Of a stretch of DNA of 64,000 nucleotides, positions 20,702 through 31,324 are shown piece after piece. Position 1 is the stretch's first letter; every line of letters begins with the position of its first letter. This DNA is from Ahaetulla prasina. Taxonomy: Eukaryota; Chordata; Lepidosauria; Squamata; Colubridae. The stretch is taken from assembly GCF_028640845.1 (NCBI RefSeq), contig NC_080543.1, positions 11,125,959 through 11,189,958 on the forward strand, given 5' to 3'. The notes under the pieces were generated by a model. That model saw nothing but the letters and a program-made list of their open reading frames with translations. It did no database searches and was not told the DNA's origin. Position numbers and translations under genes: made by a program.

Positions 20702-21848
20702 AATAGAATAGAATAGAATAGAATTTTTATTGGCCAAGTGTGATTGGACACACAAGGAATTTGTCTTGGTGCATATGCTCTCAGTGTACATAAAAGAAAA
20801 GATACGTTCATCAAGGTACAACATTTACAACACAATTGATGGTCAGTATATCAATATAAATCATAAGGATTGCCAGCAACAAGTTATAGTCATACAGTCA
20901 TAAGTGGAAAGAGATTGGTGATGGGAACTATGAGACGATTAATAGTAGTGCAGATTCAGTAAATAGTCTGACAGTGTTGAGGGAATTATTTGTTTAGCAG
21001 AGTGATGGCCTTCGGGAAAAAACTGTTCTTGTGTCTAGTTGTTCTGGTGTGCAGTGCTCTATAGCGTCGTTTTGAGGGTAGGAGTTGAAACAGTTTATGT
21101 CCAGGATGCGAGGGATCTGCAAATATTTTCACAGCCCTCTTCTTGATTTGTGCAGTATACAGGTCCTCAATGGAAGGCAGGTTGGTAGCAATTATTTTTT
21201 CTGCAGTTCTAATTATCCTCTGAAGTCTGTGTTTTTCTTGTTGGGTTGCAGAACCGAACCAGACAGTTATAGAGGTACAAATGACAGACTCAATAATTCC
21301 TCTGTAGAATTGGATCAGCAGCTCCTTGGGCAGTTTGAGCTTACTGAGTTGGCGCAGAAAGAACATTCTTTGTTGTCCTTTTTTAATGATGTTTTTGATG
21401 TTAGCTGTCCATTTGAGATCTTGCAATATGATAGAACCCAGAAATTTGAAGGTTTCTACTGTTGATACTGTGTTGTCAAGTATTGTGAGAGGTGGAAGTA
21501 TGGAAGGGTTTCTCCTAAAGTCTACCACCATTTCTACGGTTTTGAGTGTGTTCAGTTCCAGATTGTTTTGGTTGCACCACAAGGCTAGTCGTTTGACCTC
21601 TCGTCTACATGTGGATTCGTCATTGTCTCGAATGAGACCGATCACTGTTGTGTCATCTGCGAACTTCAGTAGCTTAACAGATGGATCATTGGAGATGCAG
21701 TCATTGGTATACAGAGAGAAGAGAAGTGGGGAGAGCACACAGCCTTGGGGGGCCCCTGTGCTAATTGTACAGGTATTTGATGTGATCTTGCTTAGCTTCA
21801 CCTGCTGCTTCCTGTTTGTTAGGAAGCTTGTGATCCACTTACAAGTCT
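20702..21848 (-). mobile_element. Rex1-like LINE with partial reverse transcriptase
   Basis: The minus-strand open frame 20986-21801 (271 aa) carries GAPQGCVLSPLLFSLYTND and LLKFADDTTVIGLI, the catalytic FADD region of a reverse transcriptase. The thumb and C-terminal phrases FKFLGSII, QRMFFLRQL, LLIQFYRGIIESVI and FFPKAITLLNK follow. These features fit the Rex1/CR1 group. The 3' UTR (20720-20985) ends in TTGGCCAATAAAAATTC and an AATAG tail at the left. It is truncated 5' of the RT palm, so not autonomous. Confidence 0.85.
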
Positions 21849-21960
21849 GTTCCGGTACCTTAAGCGAAGACTGTAGTCATAAAGTGAACACCATGGTTGT
21901 TAGACAGTGTAATCATTAAGCGAATCCATTGTTTACTGTCCCTCTGTCGATGCAGCCTGA
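21849..21960 (+). mobile_element. TA-flanked MITE fragment
   Basis: 'ccttaagcgaagactgtagt', 'agtgaacaccatggttgtta' and 'gtgtaatcattaagcgaatc' belong to the same MITE family, diverged. Confidence 0.45.
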
Positions 21961-22125
21961 GATTGCATTGGTTTCTTTGACAGATGCAGCACACTGTTGT
22001 CTCATATTTAAGCGATTATCCATTATGAGTTTGATCCTCTCTTCCTCAGGCTCTTGAATTTAAAGTCTCTACCTCCATTAGTTCATTATTCATTATTATT
22101 CATTATTATTAGTTCATTATTCATT

Positions 22126-22993
22126 AGTTCATCACTTCTACAGAGGAATTATTGAGTCTGTCATCTGCACCTCCATAACTGTCTGGTTTGGTTCTGCAAC
22201 CCAGCAAGACAGACACAGACTTCAAAGGATCATTAGAAGTGCAGAAAAAAACATGGCTACCAACCTGCCTTCCATTGAGGACCTGTATACTGCATGAGTC
22301 AAAAAGAGGGCTGTGAAAATATTGACAGACCCCTAACATCCTGGACATAAACTGTTTCAACTCCTACCCTATAGAGCACTGCACACCAGAACAACTAGAC
22401 ACAAGAACAGTTTTTTCCCAAACGCCATCACTCTGCTAAACAAATAATTCCCTTAACACTGTCAAACTATTCACTGAGTCTGCACTACTATTAATCTTCT
22501 CATTGTTCCCATCACCCATCTCCTTACACTTATGAATGTAACTTTGCTGCTTGTATCCTTACAATTTATAGTGATATTGATTGTTTCCTGATTGCTTATT
22601 TGTAGCCTATGACTATCATTAAGTGTTGTACCTTATGATTCTTGATGAAGTATCTTTTCTTTTATGTCCACTGAGTGCATATGCACCAAGACAAATTCCT
22701 TGGCCAATAAAAAATTGGCCAATAAAAAATTCTATTCTATTCTATTCTATTCTATTCTATTCTATTCTATTCTATTCTATTCTATTCTATTCTATTCTAT
22801 TCTATTCTATTCTTGTTTCCTAGTATGATTTGATTGCTTATTAGTATCCTATGACTATCACTAAGTGTTGCATCTTGCGATTCTTGACGAATATATTTTA
22901 TTTTTTCTTTATGTACACCGAGAGCATATACAGCAAAGACAAATTCCTTGTGTGTCCAATCACACTTGGCCAATGAAGAATTCTGTTCTATTA
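22126..22993 (+). mobile_element. Rex1-like LINE 3' ends, two in tandem
   Basis: The first copy (22126-22815) is a decayed C-terminal coding part plus 3' UTR, ending TTGGCCAATAAAAAATT and an ATTCT array (22731-22813). A second forward 3' end (about 22816-22993) follows the array and ends 'ggccaatgaagaattctgtt'. Together with 20702-21848 they form a large inverted pair of related LINEs 5' of PRSS23. Confidence 0.8.
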
Positions 22994-23120
22994 AATCACA
23001 GCTCCAGGTTGTAATAACTGAAGTGGAAAACCAGTACGGATCTATTCTGTTGCTGGTCCCCCAAAATTTTATTTCTTCAGGACCAAAGTAGAATAGTTGT
23101 TCATTCTTTACTCATTAATT

Positions 23121-23146
23121 GTAAGATTTTTCTTCTTTTTCTCCAG
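23121..23146 (+). other. PRSS23: PRSS23 coding-exon splice acceptor
   Basis: A pyrimidine-rich run TTTTTCTTCTTTTTCTCCAG ends at 23146, thirteen bases before the initiator ATG at 23160. In vertebrates PRSS23 has a non-coding first exon and a single coding exon, so an acceptor is expected just here. The upstream exon was not found in the window. Confidence 0.8.
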
Positions 23147-23159
23147 ATCCTTGCTCATC

Positions 23160-24278
23160 ATGGTGGCATTGCCAGGCTTTCTCCTACTCCTATGGATAGT
23201 AAAAGGAGTTGTGCCCTCACATCCTCATGGGAAGCCAACTTGGCCAACCTACAAGGTGCCTGTCGTTCTACCCCAGTTAACAATCCCTTTGGACAAGCCA
23301 CATTTTGATGCAGAAGCCCAGCTGGAAGTGATCTCCCCATGTGGCCCATCATGCCACAAACGCTCCCCACTCCCAACGTATGAAGAAGTGAAAGATTATT
23401 TGTCCTATGAGACGCTGTACTCCAATGGATCCCGCACCGAAACCGAGGTCGGCATCTACATTGTTAGCAGGGCCAGCACAGGGGAGCAGAGCCGATCGCG
23501 GACAAAGAGACAAATCTATGGCTATGACACGAGATTTAGCATTTTTGGCAAGGACTTCTTGCTGAATTACCCGTTTTCTACTTCTGTGAAGTTGTCCACA
23601 GGGTGCACCGGAACGTTAGTGGCTGAAAAACACGTCTTGACGGCTGCTCATTGCATCCACGATGGGAAGAGTTACGTCAAGGGAGCCAAGAAGCTACGGG
23701 TTGGGTTCCTGAGACCCAAGCCGAAAGATGGCGTCAAAAGGACCAACAACAGTAGCGCCCCTGAGCCCGAGAAAATGAAGTTCCAGTGGATCCGGGTGAA
23801 ACGGACACATGTTCCTAAAGGATGGATCAAAGGGAACGCTAACGACATTGGCATGGATTATGACTATGCCCTGTTGGAGCTCAAGAAACCCCATAAGCGA
23901 AAGTTCATGAAGATTGGAGTGAGCCCAGCAGCACGTCAACTGCCCAAAGGAAGAATTCACTTCTCAGGCTACGACAACGATCGGCCTGGAAACTTGGTGT
24001 ACCGGTTCTGTGATGTCAAAGACGAAACGTACGATCTCTTGTATCAGCAGTGCGACGCCCAGCCGGGGGCCAGCGGTTCCGGAGTCTACGTGAGGATGTG
24101 GAAGAGACAGAATCACAAATGGGAGCGTAAGATTATAGGGATATTCTCCGGGCACCAGTGGGTGGACACCAATGGATCCCCCCAGGATTTCAACGTGGCC
24201 GTTCGTATCACACCCCTCAAATACGCACAGATTTGTTTCTGGATCACGGGGAACTACCAACAGTGTAGAGATGGATAG
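23160..24278 (+). CDS. PRSS23: Serine protease 23
   Basis: PRSS23 is a secreted trypsin-fold serine protease found across vertebrates; its physiological substrates are poorly defined. The 372-residue product starts with a signal peptide (about residues 1-19). A propeptide region contains the conserved CGPSCHK and LPTYEEVKDYLSYETLYSNGS segments and leads to a furin-like RTKR site (114-117) before QIYGYDTRFSIF. The protease domain shows TAAHC with His164, DYALLEL with Asp235 and GASGSG with Ser305; the serine motif differs from the usual GDSGGP, as is normal in PRSS23. Sequons are at N89 and N196/N197. Mammalian PRSS23 is about 383 residues; the small shortfall lies in the propeptide. I chose ATG 23160 rather than the upstream in-frame ATG at 23097, because 23097-23146 is intron and the signal peptide begins here. 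The frame is intact. Confidence 0.97.
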   Translation: MVALPGFLLLLWIVKGVVPSHPHGKPTWPTYKVPVVLPQLTIPLDKPHFDAEAQLEVISPCGPSCHKRSPLPTYEEVKDYLSYETLYSNGSRTETEVGIYIVSRASTGEQSRSRTKRQIYGYDTRFSIFGKDFLLNYPFSTSVKLSTGCTGTLVAEKHVLTAAHCIHDGKSYVKGAKKLRVGFLRPKPKDGVKRTNNSSAPEPEKMKFQWIRVKRTHVPKGWIKGNANDIGMDYDYALLELKKPHKRKFMKIGVSPAARQLPKGRIHFSGYDNDRPGNLVYRFCDVKDETYDLLYQQCDAQPGASGSGVYVRMWKRQNHKWERKIIGIFSGHQWVDTNGSPQDFNVAVRITPLKYAQICFWITGNYQQCRDG

Positions 24279-24834
24279 AGCCAATGGGTGTCCCAGAGAG
24301 GGTTCAGCGGCTTGCTGGGGAGGGGAAGGGAAAGGGAGAGGCATGGTGGAAAGTGTACGCTCAACTGTTCTGTGGGCCCAGTTCTGTTTTTAGAAATGCC
24401 AAGGTGCAGGAGTTGACCAAGAGCTCAACCAGGTTAGTGTTTGGCGATAAGCACGGTGTCCACCCCATGACACAGATCCTGGACCCTTTGCATAGTTTTC
24501 GCCTTAGGATAAGCAATAGCTGAGGTAAAAGGGGTGGGGCTGAAGCAAAGTATCCGTATCTCCCCTTTTGCACCCTTTTTTAGGATGGGCCATCGTTTGC
24601 CAACGGGGATGCTGATTGGCCGGTTCTTACACAATTCACGTAGCGCAGGATTGGCCAGGTCTGATAGGAAGATAACTGAAGAGAGACACAGGCATCTGTA
24701 CTTACATCCAGGGATGCCAAAATAGCAAATAGAGGATTGGGACATCACAGTGCAAGCTCTGCACTTCTGGGTGTGTGTTGTATCATCAGTTATTAGTCTA
24801 TAAGGCATTAATTTATTTTGGGATGTCATGACAC

Positions 24835-25765
24835 ACTTTTCACCATTTCCCCTTCCTCTGTGGTTGGAGATTTTCCACAGTGGTGCCCCTCCTCCTCCTC
24901 CTCCTCTGTGATTGGAGATTTTCCACAGTGGTCCTTCTCTTTCTCCTTCTCCTTCTCTTTCTCCTTCTCCTTCTCCACCTCCTTTCTGCATTCCTCCTTC
25001 CTCTATGGTTGGAGATTTCCCACAATGGTCCTCCTCCTCCTCCTCCTCCTCCTCCTCCTTTCAGCATTCCTCCTTCCTTTGTGGTTGGAGATTTCCCACA
25101 ATCCTCCTCCTCCATTCACCATTTCTCCTTCCTCTGTAGTTGGAGATTTTCCACAGTGGTCCTTCTCCTTCTCCTTCTCCTTCTCCTTCTCCTTCTCCTT
25201 CTCCTTCTCCTTCTCCTTCCCCTTCTCTTTCTCCTCCTTCTCCTTCTCCTTCTCCTTCTCCACCTCCTTTCAGCATTCCTGAATGACTATAACTTGTTGC
25301 TGGCAATCCTTATGATTTATATTGATATATTGACCATCAATTGTGTTGTAAATGTTGTACCTTGATGAACGTATCTTTTCTTTTATGTACACTGAGAGCA
25401 TATGCACCAAGACAAATTCCTTGTGTGTCCAATCACACTTGGCCAATAAAATTCTATTCTATTCTATTCTATTCTATTCTATTCTATTCTCTGTAGTTGG
25501 AGATTTTCCACAGTGGTCCTTCTCCTTCTCTTTCTCCTTCTCCTCCTTTCTGCATTCCTCCTTTCTCCTTTCTCTGTGGTTGGAGATTTCCCACAATCCT
25601 CCTCCTCCAGTCACCATTTCTCCTTCCTCTGTAGTTGGAGATTTTCCACAGTGGTCCTTCTCCTTCTCCTTCTCCTCCTCTTCTTCCTCCTCCTCCTTTC
25701 AGCATTCCTCCTTCCTCTGTAGTTGGAGATTTCCCACAGTCATCGTCCCTCTCCCTTCCCCCTCC
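24835..25765 (+). repeat. Composite minisatellite with CTT/CCT arrays
   Basis: The phrase GTTGGAGATTTTCCACAGTG (or TTCCCACA variants) recurs about ten times, each followed by a CTTCTC or CTC array and then by 'ttcagcattcctccttcctc'. The unit length varies with the internal microsatellite. A Rex1-like LINE tail interrupts the array at 25285-25493. Minus-strand frames rich in EGEG/RRR are artefacts. Confidence 0.85.
25285..25493 (+). mobile_element. Rex1-like LINE 3' end inside the minisatellite
   Basis: 'ttgttgctggcaatccttat', 'gcaccaagacaaattccttg' and TTGGCCAATAAAATTC with an ATTCT tail (25452-25491). It separates two parts of the composite minisatellite and is therefore younger than the array. 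Confidence 0.8.
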
Positions 25766-26054
25766 CCCTCCCCCATTCTTCAATTCCCAATAAGAATCAA
25801 TGAGAGGTAGAAAGGGGATGCCAAAAAGTGCTTGAAAAGCAAAAGACAAGAGGAACTTACGCTGGTATTCTTCTAAAAGAAGCCGTCAACAAAATACGAA
25901 CCTTTGACCAAATTGAGTGGTAGAACGCCATTCCTTTCTCTGCTTTCTTTTTTAAGGGCCTATCAAAATATGAGATCTGGATGTGCATTAGCTTTCTCCA
26001 AGGGTCATGTTAGCAATACGTCCAGTACGGTATCGAAACACCTACTTGATCACG

Positions 26055-26178
26055 AGACCATGGGATGCTGCAACGGTTGTAAATGTAAGCAACGCTCATA
26101 TGTCACTTTTTTCAGTGTCGTTGTAACTTTGAACAGTCACTAAATGAACTGTTTTAAGCCAAGGACTACCTGTACTGC
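26055..26178 (+). mobile_element. TA-flanked MITE, right end
   Basis: 'gggatgctgcaacggttgta', 'agtgtcgttgtaactttgaa' and the terminus AAGGACTACCTG-TA. It lies in the presumed PRSS23 3' UTR. Confidence 0.65.
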
Positions 26179-26439
26179 ATCAGAACGGGACACTCAAATA
26201 CCCTTAGAATGGGACACTTTAATACCCACAGTACCCCTCTCTGCATTGCACGAAATCTGTTTCCTTTATTTCTAAGCATTTAGAAATGTATTGCGCCGCA
26301 CCCTGAAGCCCTCCTGGTTTGAAACATGACCCAAAAGGTCGAAGACAAGTTGGCCAATAATAGGACCTTGTAAATATTTATAAACCTTCGCTAGAAATGG
26401 AAACATGCATTGTAATTCTACTTATTTTGTAAGGAAGTT

Positions 26440-26490
26440 CAAATACAGCACGTGTTTAACACCTCGTGTGTTTCTTTTGTGTGTGTCTTG
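26440..26490 (+). terminator. PRSS23: Candidate PRSS23 polyadenylation region
   Basis: A variant signal AATACA at about 26443 is followed by GCACGTGTTTAACACC and then a strong GT-rich stretch, GTGTGTTTCTTTTGTGTGTG (26466-26485). That order is expected of a vertebrate cleavage and polyadenylation site. The non-canonical hexamer lowers confidence. Confidence 0.5.
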
Positions 26491-26630
26491 GTTGACTTCC
26501 TCGTTTTCTTCTTGTGAGAAAAGTGCAGGCTGTTAAGATAAGAGCAACCAGGCTAAATCAAAGCAAGGCCAATTTAGACAGCTTTAAACCTAGAGTTTCA
26601 ACATTGTGTCTTCAAGGTTGGTAGCCCATT

Positions 26631-26900
26631 AGAACAGGGGTCAGCAACCTTAAAGAGTCAGAGAGCCATTTGGACCCGTTTCCCACAGAAAAGAAAACAC
26701 CGGGAGAAAGCTATTCTACTGATAAATTGTCCTCACAGTCAGAAAAAATTCTCCTTATTTGGAGACGCTCTCTCTCTTTAACCAAGCTTCCACTCATTAC
26801 TTCTTTTTCTCCTGCCTTCTGGTACCCTGGAATAATAGAGTTGGAAGGGACCTTGGAGGTCTTTTAGTCCAACCCCCTGTTCAAGCAGGAGACTCTAGAC
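26631..26900. mobile_element. hAT fragment joined to a reverse CR1 3' UTR
   Basis: 26635-26706 carries the left end CAGGGGTCAGCAACCTTAAA and interior of the hAT family of 1470 (in reverse). It breaks into a minus-strand CR1 3' UTR (about 26710-26900, 'gagttggaagggaccttgga', 'caaccccctgttcaagcagg'). Confidence 0.6.
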
Positions 26901-26901
26901 C

Positions 26902-27268
26902 AGGGGTCGGCAACCTTAAACAATCAGAGAGCCATTTGGACCCCTTTCCCAAAGAAAAGAAAACACCGGGAGCCACAAAACTCTTCCTGTGCCTGACTAT
27001 TTCCTGAGCGGCCACAAAACTGGCATATGTAGTTGAATTAAATATTCTGTTTTCTTCTGACATTTTTCTTTTCTTGGTTTTATCCATGACTGGCCTACTG
27101 GGGGTCAAAAAGCTTAATAAATTGTGCGTCAGTGGGTGTCGCACACTGGCAGTTGTGACACATATTTTGAGTGACAGGGAGCTGCAGCAAAGGGATGAAA
27201 GAGCCACATGCAGCAAAGGGATGAAGGAGCCACATGCGGCTCCAGAGCTGTGGGTTGCTGACTCCTGC
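26902..27268 (-). mobile_element. hAT element with transposase remnant
   Basis: Reverse copy of the element at 1470-1813: left end CAGGGGTCGGCAACC, right end GGGTTGCTGACTCCTG. The minus strand again encodes MDKTKKRKMSEENRIFN and TTYASFVAAQEIVRH. It also has a short internal duplication of 'gcagcaaagggatgaa' at 27183-27225. No clean target duplication was seen. Confidence 0.7.
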
Positions 27269-27494
27269 ACTATAACAATGGTCCCCAGCCTTTCCGGTTC
27301 TGTAGACCGGCAGAGAGGGCAGCCATGGGTAGGATGGCAGCGGTGGGAGAGGGAGGGGATAGTTTTGTACACACAAGCCAATCCCACACATGCACAAGTG
27401 GAACTTTGTGTGCTCACCTGCCGCTTGCATAGACTGGTTCCCAACAGGTGACGGACAGATACTGATCTGTGGGTCAGGGTTTGGGGATCCCTGC
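27269..27494 (+). mobile_element. hAT-like element (CAATGGTCCCCAGCC family)
   Basis: Termini CAATGGTCCCCAGCC and GTTTGGGGATCCCTG are inverted to one another. The interior has 'ggttcccaacaggtgacgga'. The flanks do not give a convincing 8-bp duplication. Confidence 0.5.
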
Positions 27495-28153
27495 TTTATC
27501 ATCTTGTCTTCATTTGTCTAAAACCCTTTCAACGGCAACCAAATTAGTGTCCATCACCAGATCTTGTAGGGATGCATGAGCCAGTTTAGCGATGCATTTT
27601 GTGAAGAAATGCCTCCTTTGATCTATATACTGCCAAATTCTTTTGTGACCCTTAACTGGGCGAAATGGTACATCAAAGAGCAATAATTTTTGAACCAAGG
27701 TATCTCAAGTGGTCTAACTTATAGGATGTGTACAAAATCGGGAACTTGTGACTCTGGAGGTAATGAAATTTGGGGAATTGTGGCTGCTCCAGTGATTACT
27801 GTGGCTGCTCATGATCTCCATTTTCAATGTTCTGTGACAGTTTCCCAGCCAATCTCACAATCCCTTGCTCCTTCCCCACTCAGCAGCAGCCACTTGGGAA
27901 GGGAACGGAAGGGGAGGGCAGAGGAGGGGAGGGGAGGAAAAAAGGGAGGGAGGATGCTCTCTACTATATTCCCACAAGGAGAGTCAATGGGGAAGCCAGC
28001 AGGAAATCAGAGATCGCTTCTAATCCTACTGTTTTTTGGTCATTCTGCTTCTCTGTTTAGATAAGGAAATAGTGGTGAAATGATGATCTGATGGGGCACA
28101 GGTTGTCTAATCTTCTCAACATCAATATTTAGTCAGATTCACTGGTTCTAGTG
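27495..28153. other. Unannotated DNA
   Basis: The minus-strand frame 27510-27698 (RIWQYIDQRRHFFTKCIAKL) could be a remnant of a mobile-element protein, but I cannot place it. 27895-27955 is purine-rich. Confidence 0.4.
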
Positions 28154-28599
28154 CAGTGATGGCGAACCTTTGACGTGCCCGTGTGCGGGCCTGTGTGCCG
28201 GAAATGGCAGACGAAACCATCCCGCGAGATATGCGCAGCCCCGCTGGACTTTATGCACGTGGGAGTGCCGATATCCAGAAGAGTAGCAGTCCTCATGCAC
28301 GAGCCGCATGCACGAGCCGGCACTTGAACACCTGGATACTAGCATAGAAGCATGCCCGACGAACAGCTGGCCATCGCACATGCACGCAACATCAACCCAG
28401 AAGGTCAGGTGCTGGCCTGCGCATGTGTGACGGAATGCCGCTCTTCCGGGTTCTGCTGCTCTCACGCGTACGATGGTCATCTGACCGGCGCACGTGTGAT
28501 CACAGGAATGTGGAATAGGAGCCAGCGGGGCCGCACATTCTTCGCGGGATGGTTTCCCGTGCTGCTTCTAGCACGCATGCCATAGGTTCACCAACACTG
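28154..28599 (+). mobile_element. hAT MITE (CAGTGATGGCGAACC family)
   Basis: Termini CAGTGATGGCGAACCT and AGGTTCACCAACACTG, flanked by an exact 8-bp duplication TTCTAGTG (28146-28153, 28600-28607). The GC-rich interior is full of CpG-decayed GCACG/GCATG stretches. Other copies: 44709-45385 and 53477-53720. Confidence 0.9.
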
Positions 28600-29230
28600 T
28601 TCTAGTGTTTGGGTAGGATGAAAACTTTCTCCTTGCTCAGTTTCTCCAGGCTGTGTCTAATTTCATACGGCTACATTCGTTTCCCGCAGTCCACTGTTTT
28701 TTCCCTAAAAAGAACCTAAGCTTTCTAATTTTTGTTTCTTACTTGCACCTTTCCATGAACTTTTCACCTCTATTTGTTGGCCTTTGAACGTGCAAAGTAG
28801 GTTGTCCTTCCAAAGAAGAGCGCGTTTTGCCAAGAGAAGGACAGTCCGCCAGTTGTAAGATCAGAAATTCCCCACCTCCAATCCTCTTATTATAATAACA
28901 TGAATTCATAATGCCTCTATTTATTGTTCCAGAGGTGCTTGGAAATTGTCCAGCTTGAATTTTTCTGGCCAGCAAAGACGACATACTTGAAATTCTCCCC
29001 CCCCCCCGTTGCGGGGTAACACTTCGGCTGTCCTTGAGAAAGGAAGCATTTGAGGAGGGGGGAGACATAAGGAAGACTGACAGCAAGGCAATCGGCACAA
29101 GGATGACGTTCACATTTCCGTAGAGACCTAAGGAAAATCGGAAGTTTCGTGTCATAAAGAAGGGGAATTACTAGGAACAAACATACAGTATTCATCTAAC
29201 TCAGTAGAGGGGAACTATGACAACTTTATG
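28600..29230. other. Unannotated DNA
   Basis: No recognisable gene or repeat, apart from a C-run at about 28996-29006. Confidence 0.5.
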
Positions 29231-29605
29231 ACCAACGGTGGGATTCAGCCGGTTTGGGCGAACCAGTAGTTAAATTGCTGGCTGGCTCCACCCCTTCCAG
29301 GAGTCCCCACGCGGCCCATTTTGGCTCTCCGGTAAGTGCATGGAGGCCTCCTAGGCCCAAAACTGGCCACTCGGGGAATGCGGTGCACCACCCCGCCCCC
29401 GCAGCCCATTTTTGCTCCCAGGAGGCTTCAGGGAGGCCTCCTAGGCCCAAAATGGGATGCGTGGAGAGGCACATCCCTCCCCCATGGCCTGTTTTTGCTC
29501 CCAGATGGGTGCAGGAGGCCGAGTGCTGCCTATCACACCCCCTAGCCACACCCACCATGGCCACACCCACCCACCAGTTTGTTGGTGGGGATGGTGTAGA
29601 ATGTC
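29231..29605 (+). mobile_element. Partial hAT element
   Basis: 'ggtgggattcagccggtttg' is the left end of the CAGTGGTGGGATTCA family. The right part is lost or joined to Bov-B. The GC-rich centre repeats 'ggaggcctcctaggcccaaa' twice at about 29341-29455. Confidence 0.55.
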
Positions 29606-29609
29606 ATTT

Positions 29610-31092
29610 GGGGTTTGCTATTTGTCCCTTGTGGCAAGTTCTTAAAGATGGGAGTACCAGACCATCTTATTTGTCTCTTGAGAAACCTGTATGCGGATCA
29701 AGAAGCAACAGTGAGAACTGGACACGGAACCACTGATTGGTTCAAAATTGGGAAAAGGAGTCCGGCAAGGCTGTATACTATCCCCCTGCCTATTTAACTT
29801 ATATGCAGAACATATCATGAGAAAGGTGGGGCTAGATGAATCAAAAATTGGAATTAAGATTGCCGGAAGAAATATCAACAACCTCAGATACGCAGATGAT
29901 ACCACTCTAATGGCAGAAAGCGAAGAGGAACTAAAGAGTCTCTTGATGCGGGTGAAGGAGGAGAGTGCAAAAGTTGGCTTGAAACTCAACATTAAGAAAA
30001 CTAAAATCATGGCATCCGGCCCTCTCAATTCCTGGCAGATAGATGGGGAAGAAATGGAGGTAGTGACAGATTTTATTTTTCTGGGCTCCAAGATCACCGC
30101 AGATGGGGACTGCAGCCAAGAAATTAAAAGATGCTTGCTCCTGGGAAGGAAAGCTATGGCAAATCTAGACAGCGTACTAAAAAGCAGAGACATCACCCTG
30201 CCAACAAAATTGCGTACAGTCAAGGCTATGGTTTTCCCAGGTGCAATGTATGGCTGTGAAGGTTGGACCATAAGAAAGGCTGAGCCCCAAAGAATTGAGG
30301 CCTTTGAACTCTGGTGCTGGAAAAGACTCATTTAACATAACATAACAACAGAGTTGGAAAGGACCTTGGAGGCCTTCTAGTCCAACCCCCTGCCCAGGCA
30401 GGAAACCCTACACCATCTCAGTCAGATGGTTATCCAACATTTTCTTAAAAATTTCCAGTGTTGGAGCATTCACAACTTCTGCAGGCAAGTCGTTCCACTT
30501 ATTAATTGTTCTAACTGTCAGGAAATTTCTTCTTAGTTCTAAGTTGCTTCTTTCTTTGATCAGTTTCCACCCATTGCTTCTTGTTCTACCCTCAGGTGCT
30601 TTGGAGAACAGCCTGACTCCCTCTTCTTTGTGGGAACCCCTGAGATATTGGAAAACAGCTATCATGTCTCCCCTAGTTCTTCTTTTTATTAAAAATAGAC
30701 ATACCCAGTTCCTGCAACCGTTCTTCATGTGTTTTAGCCTCCAGTCCCCTAAACTCCTGCGAGTCCCTTGGACTGCAAGGCCAACAAACAAGTCAGTTCT
30801 AGAGGAGATCAACCCTGACTGCTCTTTAGAAGGCCAGATCCTGAAGATGAAACTGAAATACTTTGGCCACCTAATAAGAAGGAAGGACTCACTGGAGAAG
30901 AGCCTAATGCTGGGAAAGATTGAGGGCAAAAGAAGAATGGGACGACAGAGAACGAGGTGACTGGATGGAGTCACTGAAGCAGTAGGCATGAGTTTAAATG
31001 GACTCCAGAGGATGGTAGAGGACAGGAAGGCCTGGAGGAACGTTGTCCATGGGGTCGCGATGGGTCGGACACGACTTCGCAACTAACAACAA
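29610..31092 (+). mobile_element. Bov-B LINE fragment, split by CR1
   Basis: The forward frame 29748-30335 (195 aa) reads GVRQGCILSPCLFNLYAEHI and LRYADDTTLMAESEEELKSL (the YADD catalytic site), then IKKTKIMASG, FIFLGSKITADGDC and MYGCEGWTIRKAE. This is the reverse-transcriptase palm and thumb of Bov-B (RTE clade). Coding similarity resumes at 30758 with VPWTARPTNKSVLEEINPD, KYFGHLIRRKDSLEKSLML and KIEGKRRMGRQRTR, then the tail to about 31092. A reverse CR1 3' UTR occupies 30336-30757. The 5' two thirds are missing. Bov-B is known for horizontal transfer among squamates, ruminants and other animals. Confidence 0.9.
30336..30757 (-). mobile_element. CR1 3' UTR inserted in Bov-B
   Basis: Begins after TAACATAACATAACA (tail) and runs through 'ggaggccttctagtccaacc' and 'ctgcaaccgttcttcatgtg' to 'ctccagtcccctaaactcct'. 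It interrupts a Bov-B coding region between 'gaaaagactc' and 'ctgcgagtcccttg'; a short ACTC is present on both sides. Confidence 0.85.
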
Positions 31093-31324
31093 GTTTGTCC
31101 CTTTGGTCAAAAGTACTTGTTGAGCTGTAAAGTTATGCTAGTGATTTCTATGTATTTGGGGTTTTGTATTTTCCAACTATGTACATTTTTATTTGCAATC
31201 TTATTTACAACTTAAGTATCAGTTTTGATTTCACCCCTTTTTTCATTGTTGGGATCCTGTCAAGTTCAGTTCTTCGGTTCTTCAATGACGGTACATTTGT
31301 GAAATCTGGAATGTTGAGCTTGAA

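Larger units (their letters stand above)
24279..26460 (+). other. PRSS23: Probable PRSS23 3' UTR
   Basis: From the stop codon to the likely cleavage site there is no further gene. The distal part, about 26270-26460, looks like ordinary conserved AT-rich UTR ('gtaaatatttataaaccttc', 'gcattgtaattctacttatt'). The interior has been invaded by a composite minisatellite, a LINE tail and a MITE. The extent is inferred, not proven; an earlier alternative end is possible. Confidence 0.55.

Noticed and set aside
20986..21801. 271-aa reverse transcriptase frame considered as a host or viral gene
   Set aside because: Its 3' UTR ends in the LINE terminus and AATAG tail shared with many copies, so it is a truncated LINE.
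27510..27698. Minus-strand frame RIWQYIDQRRHFFTKCIAKL
   Set aside because: Possibly a mobile-element protein scrap, but too short and not matched to any family I can name; left unannotated.
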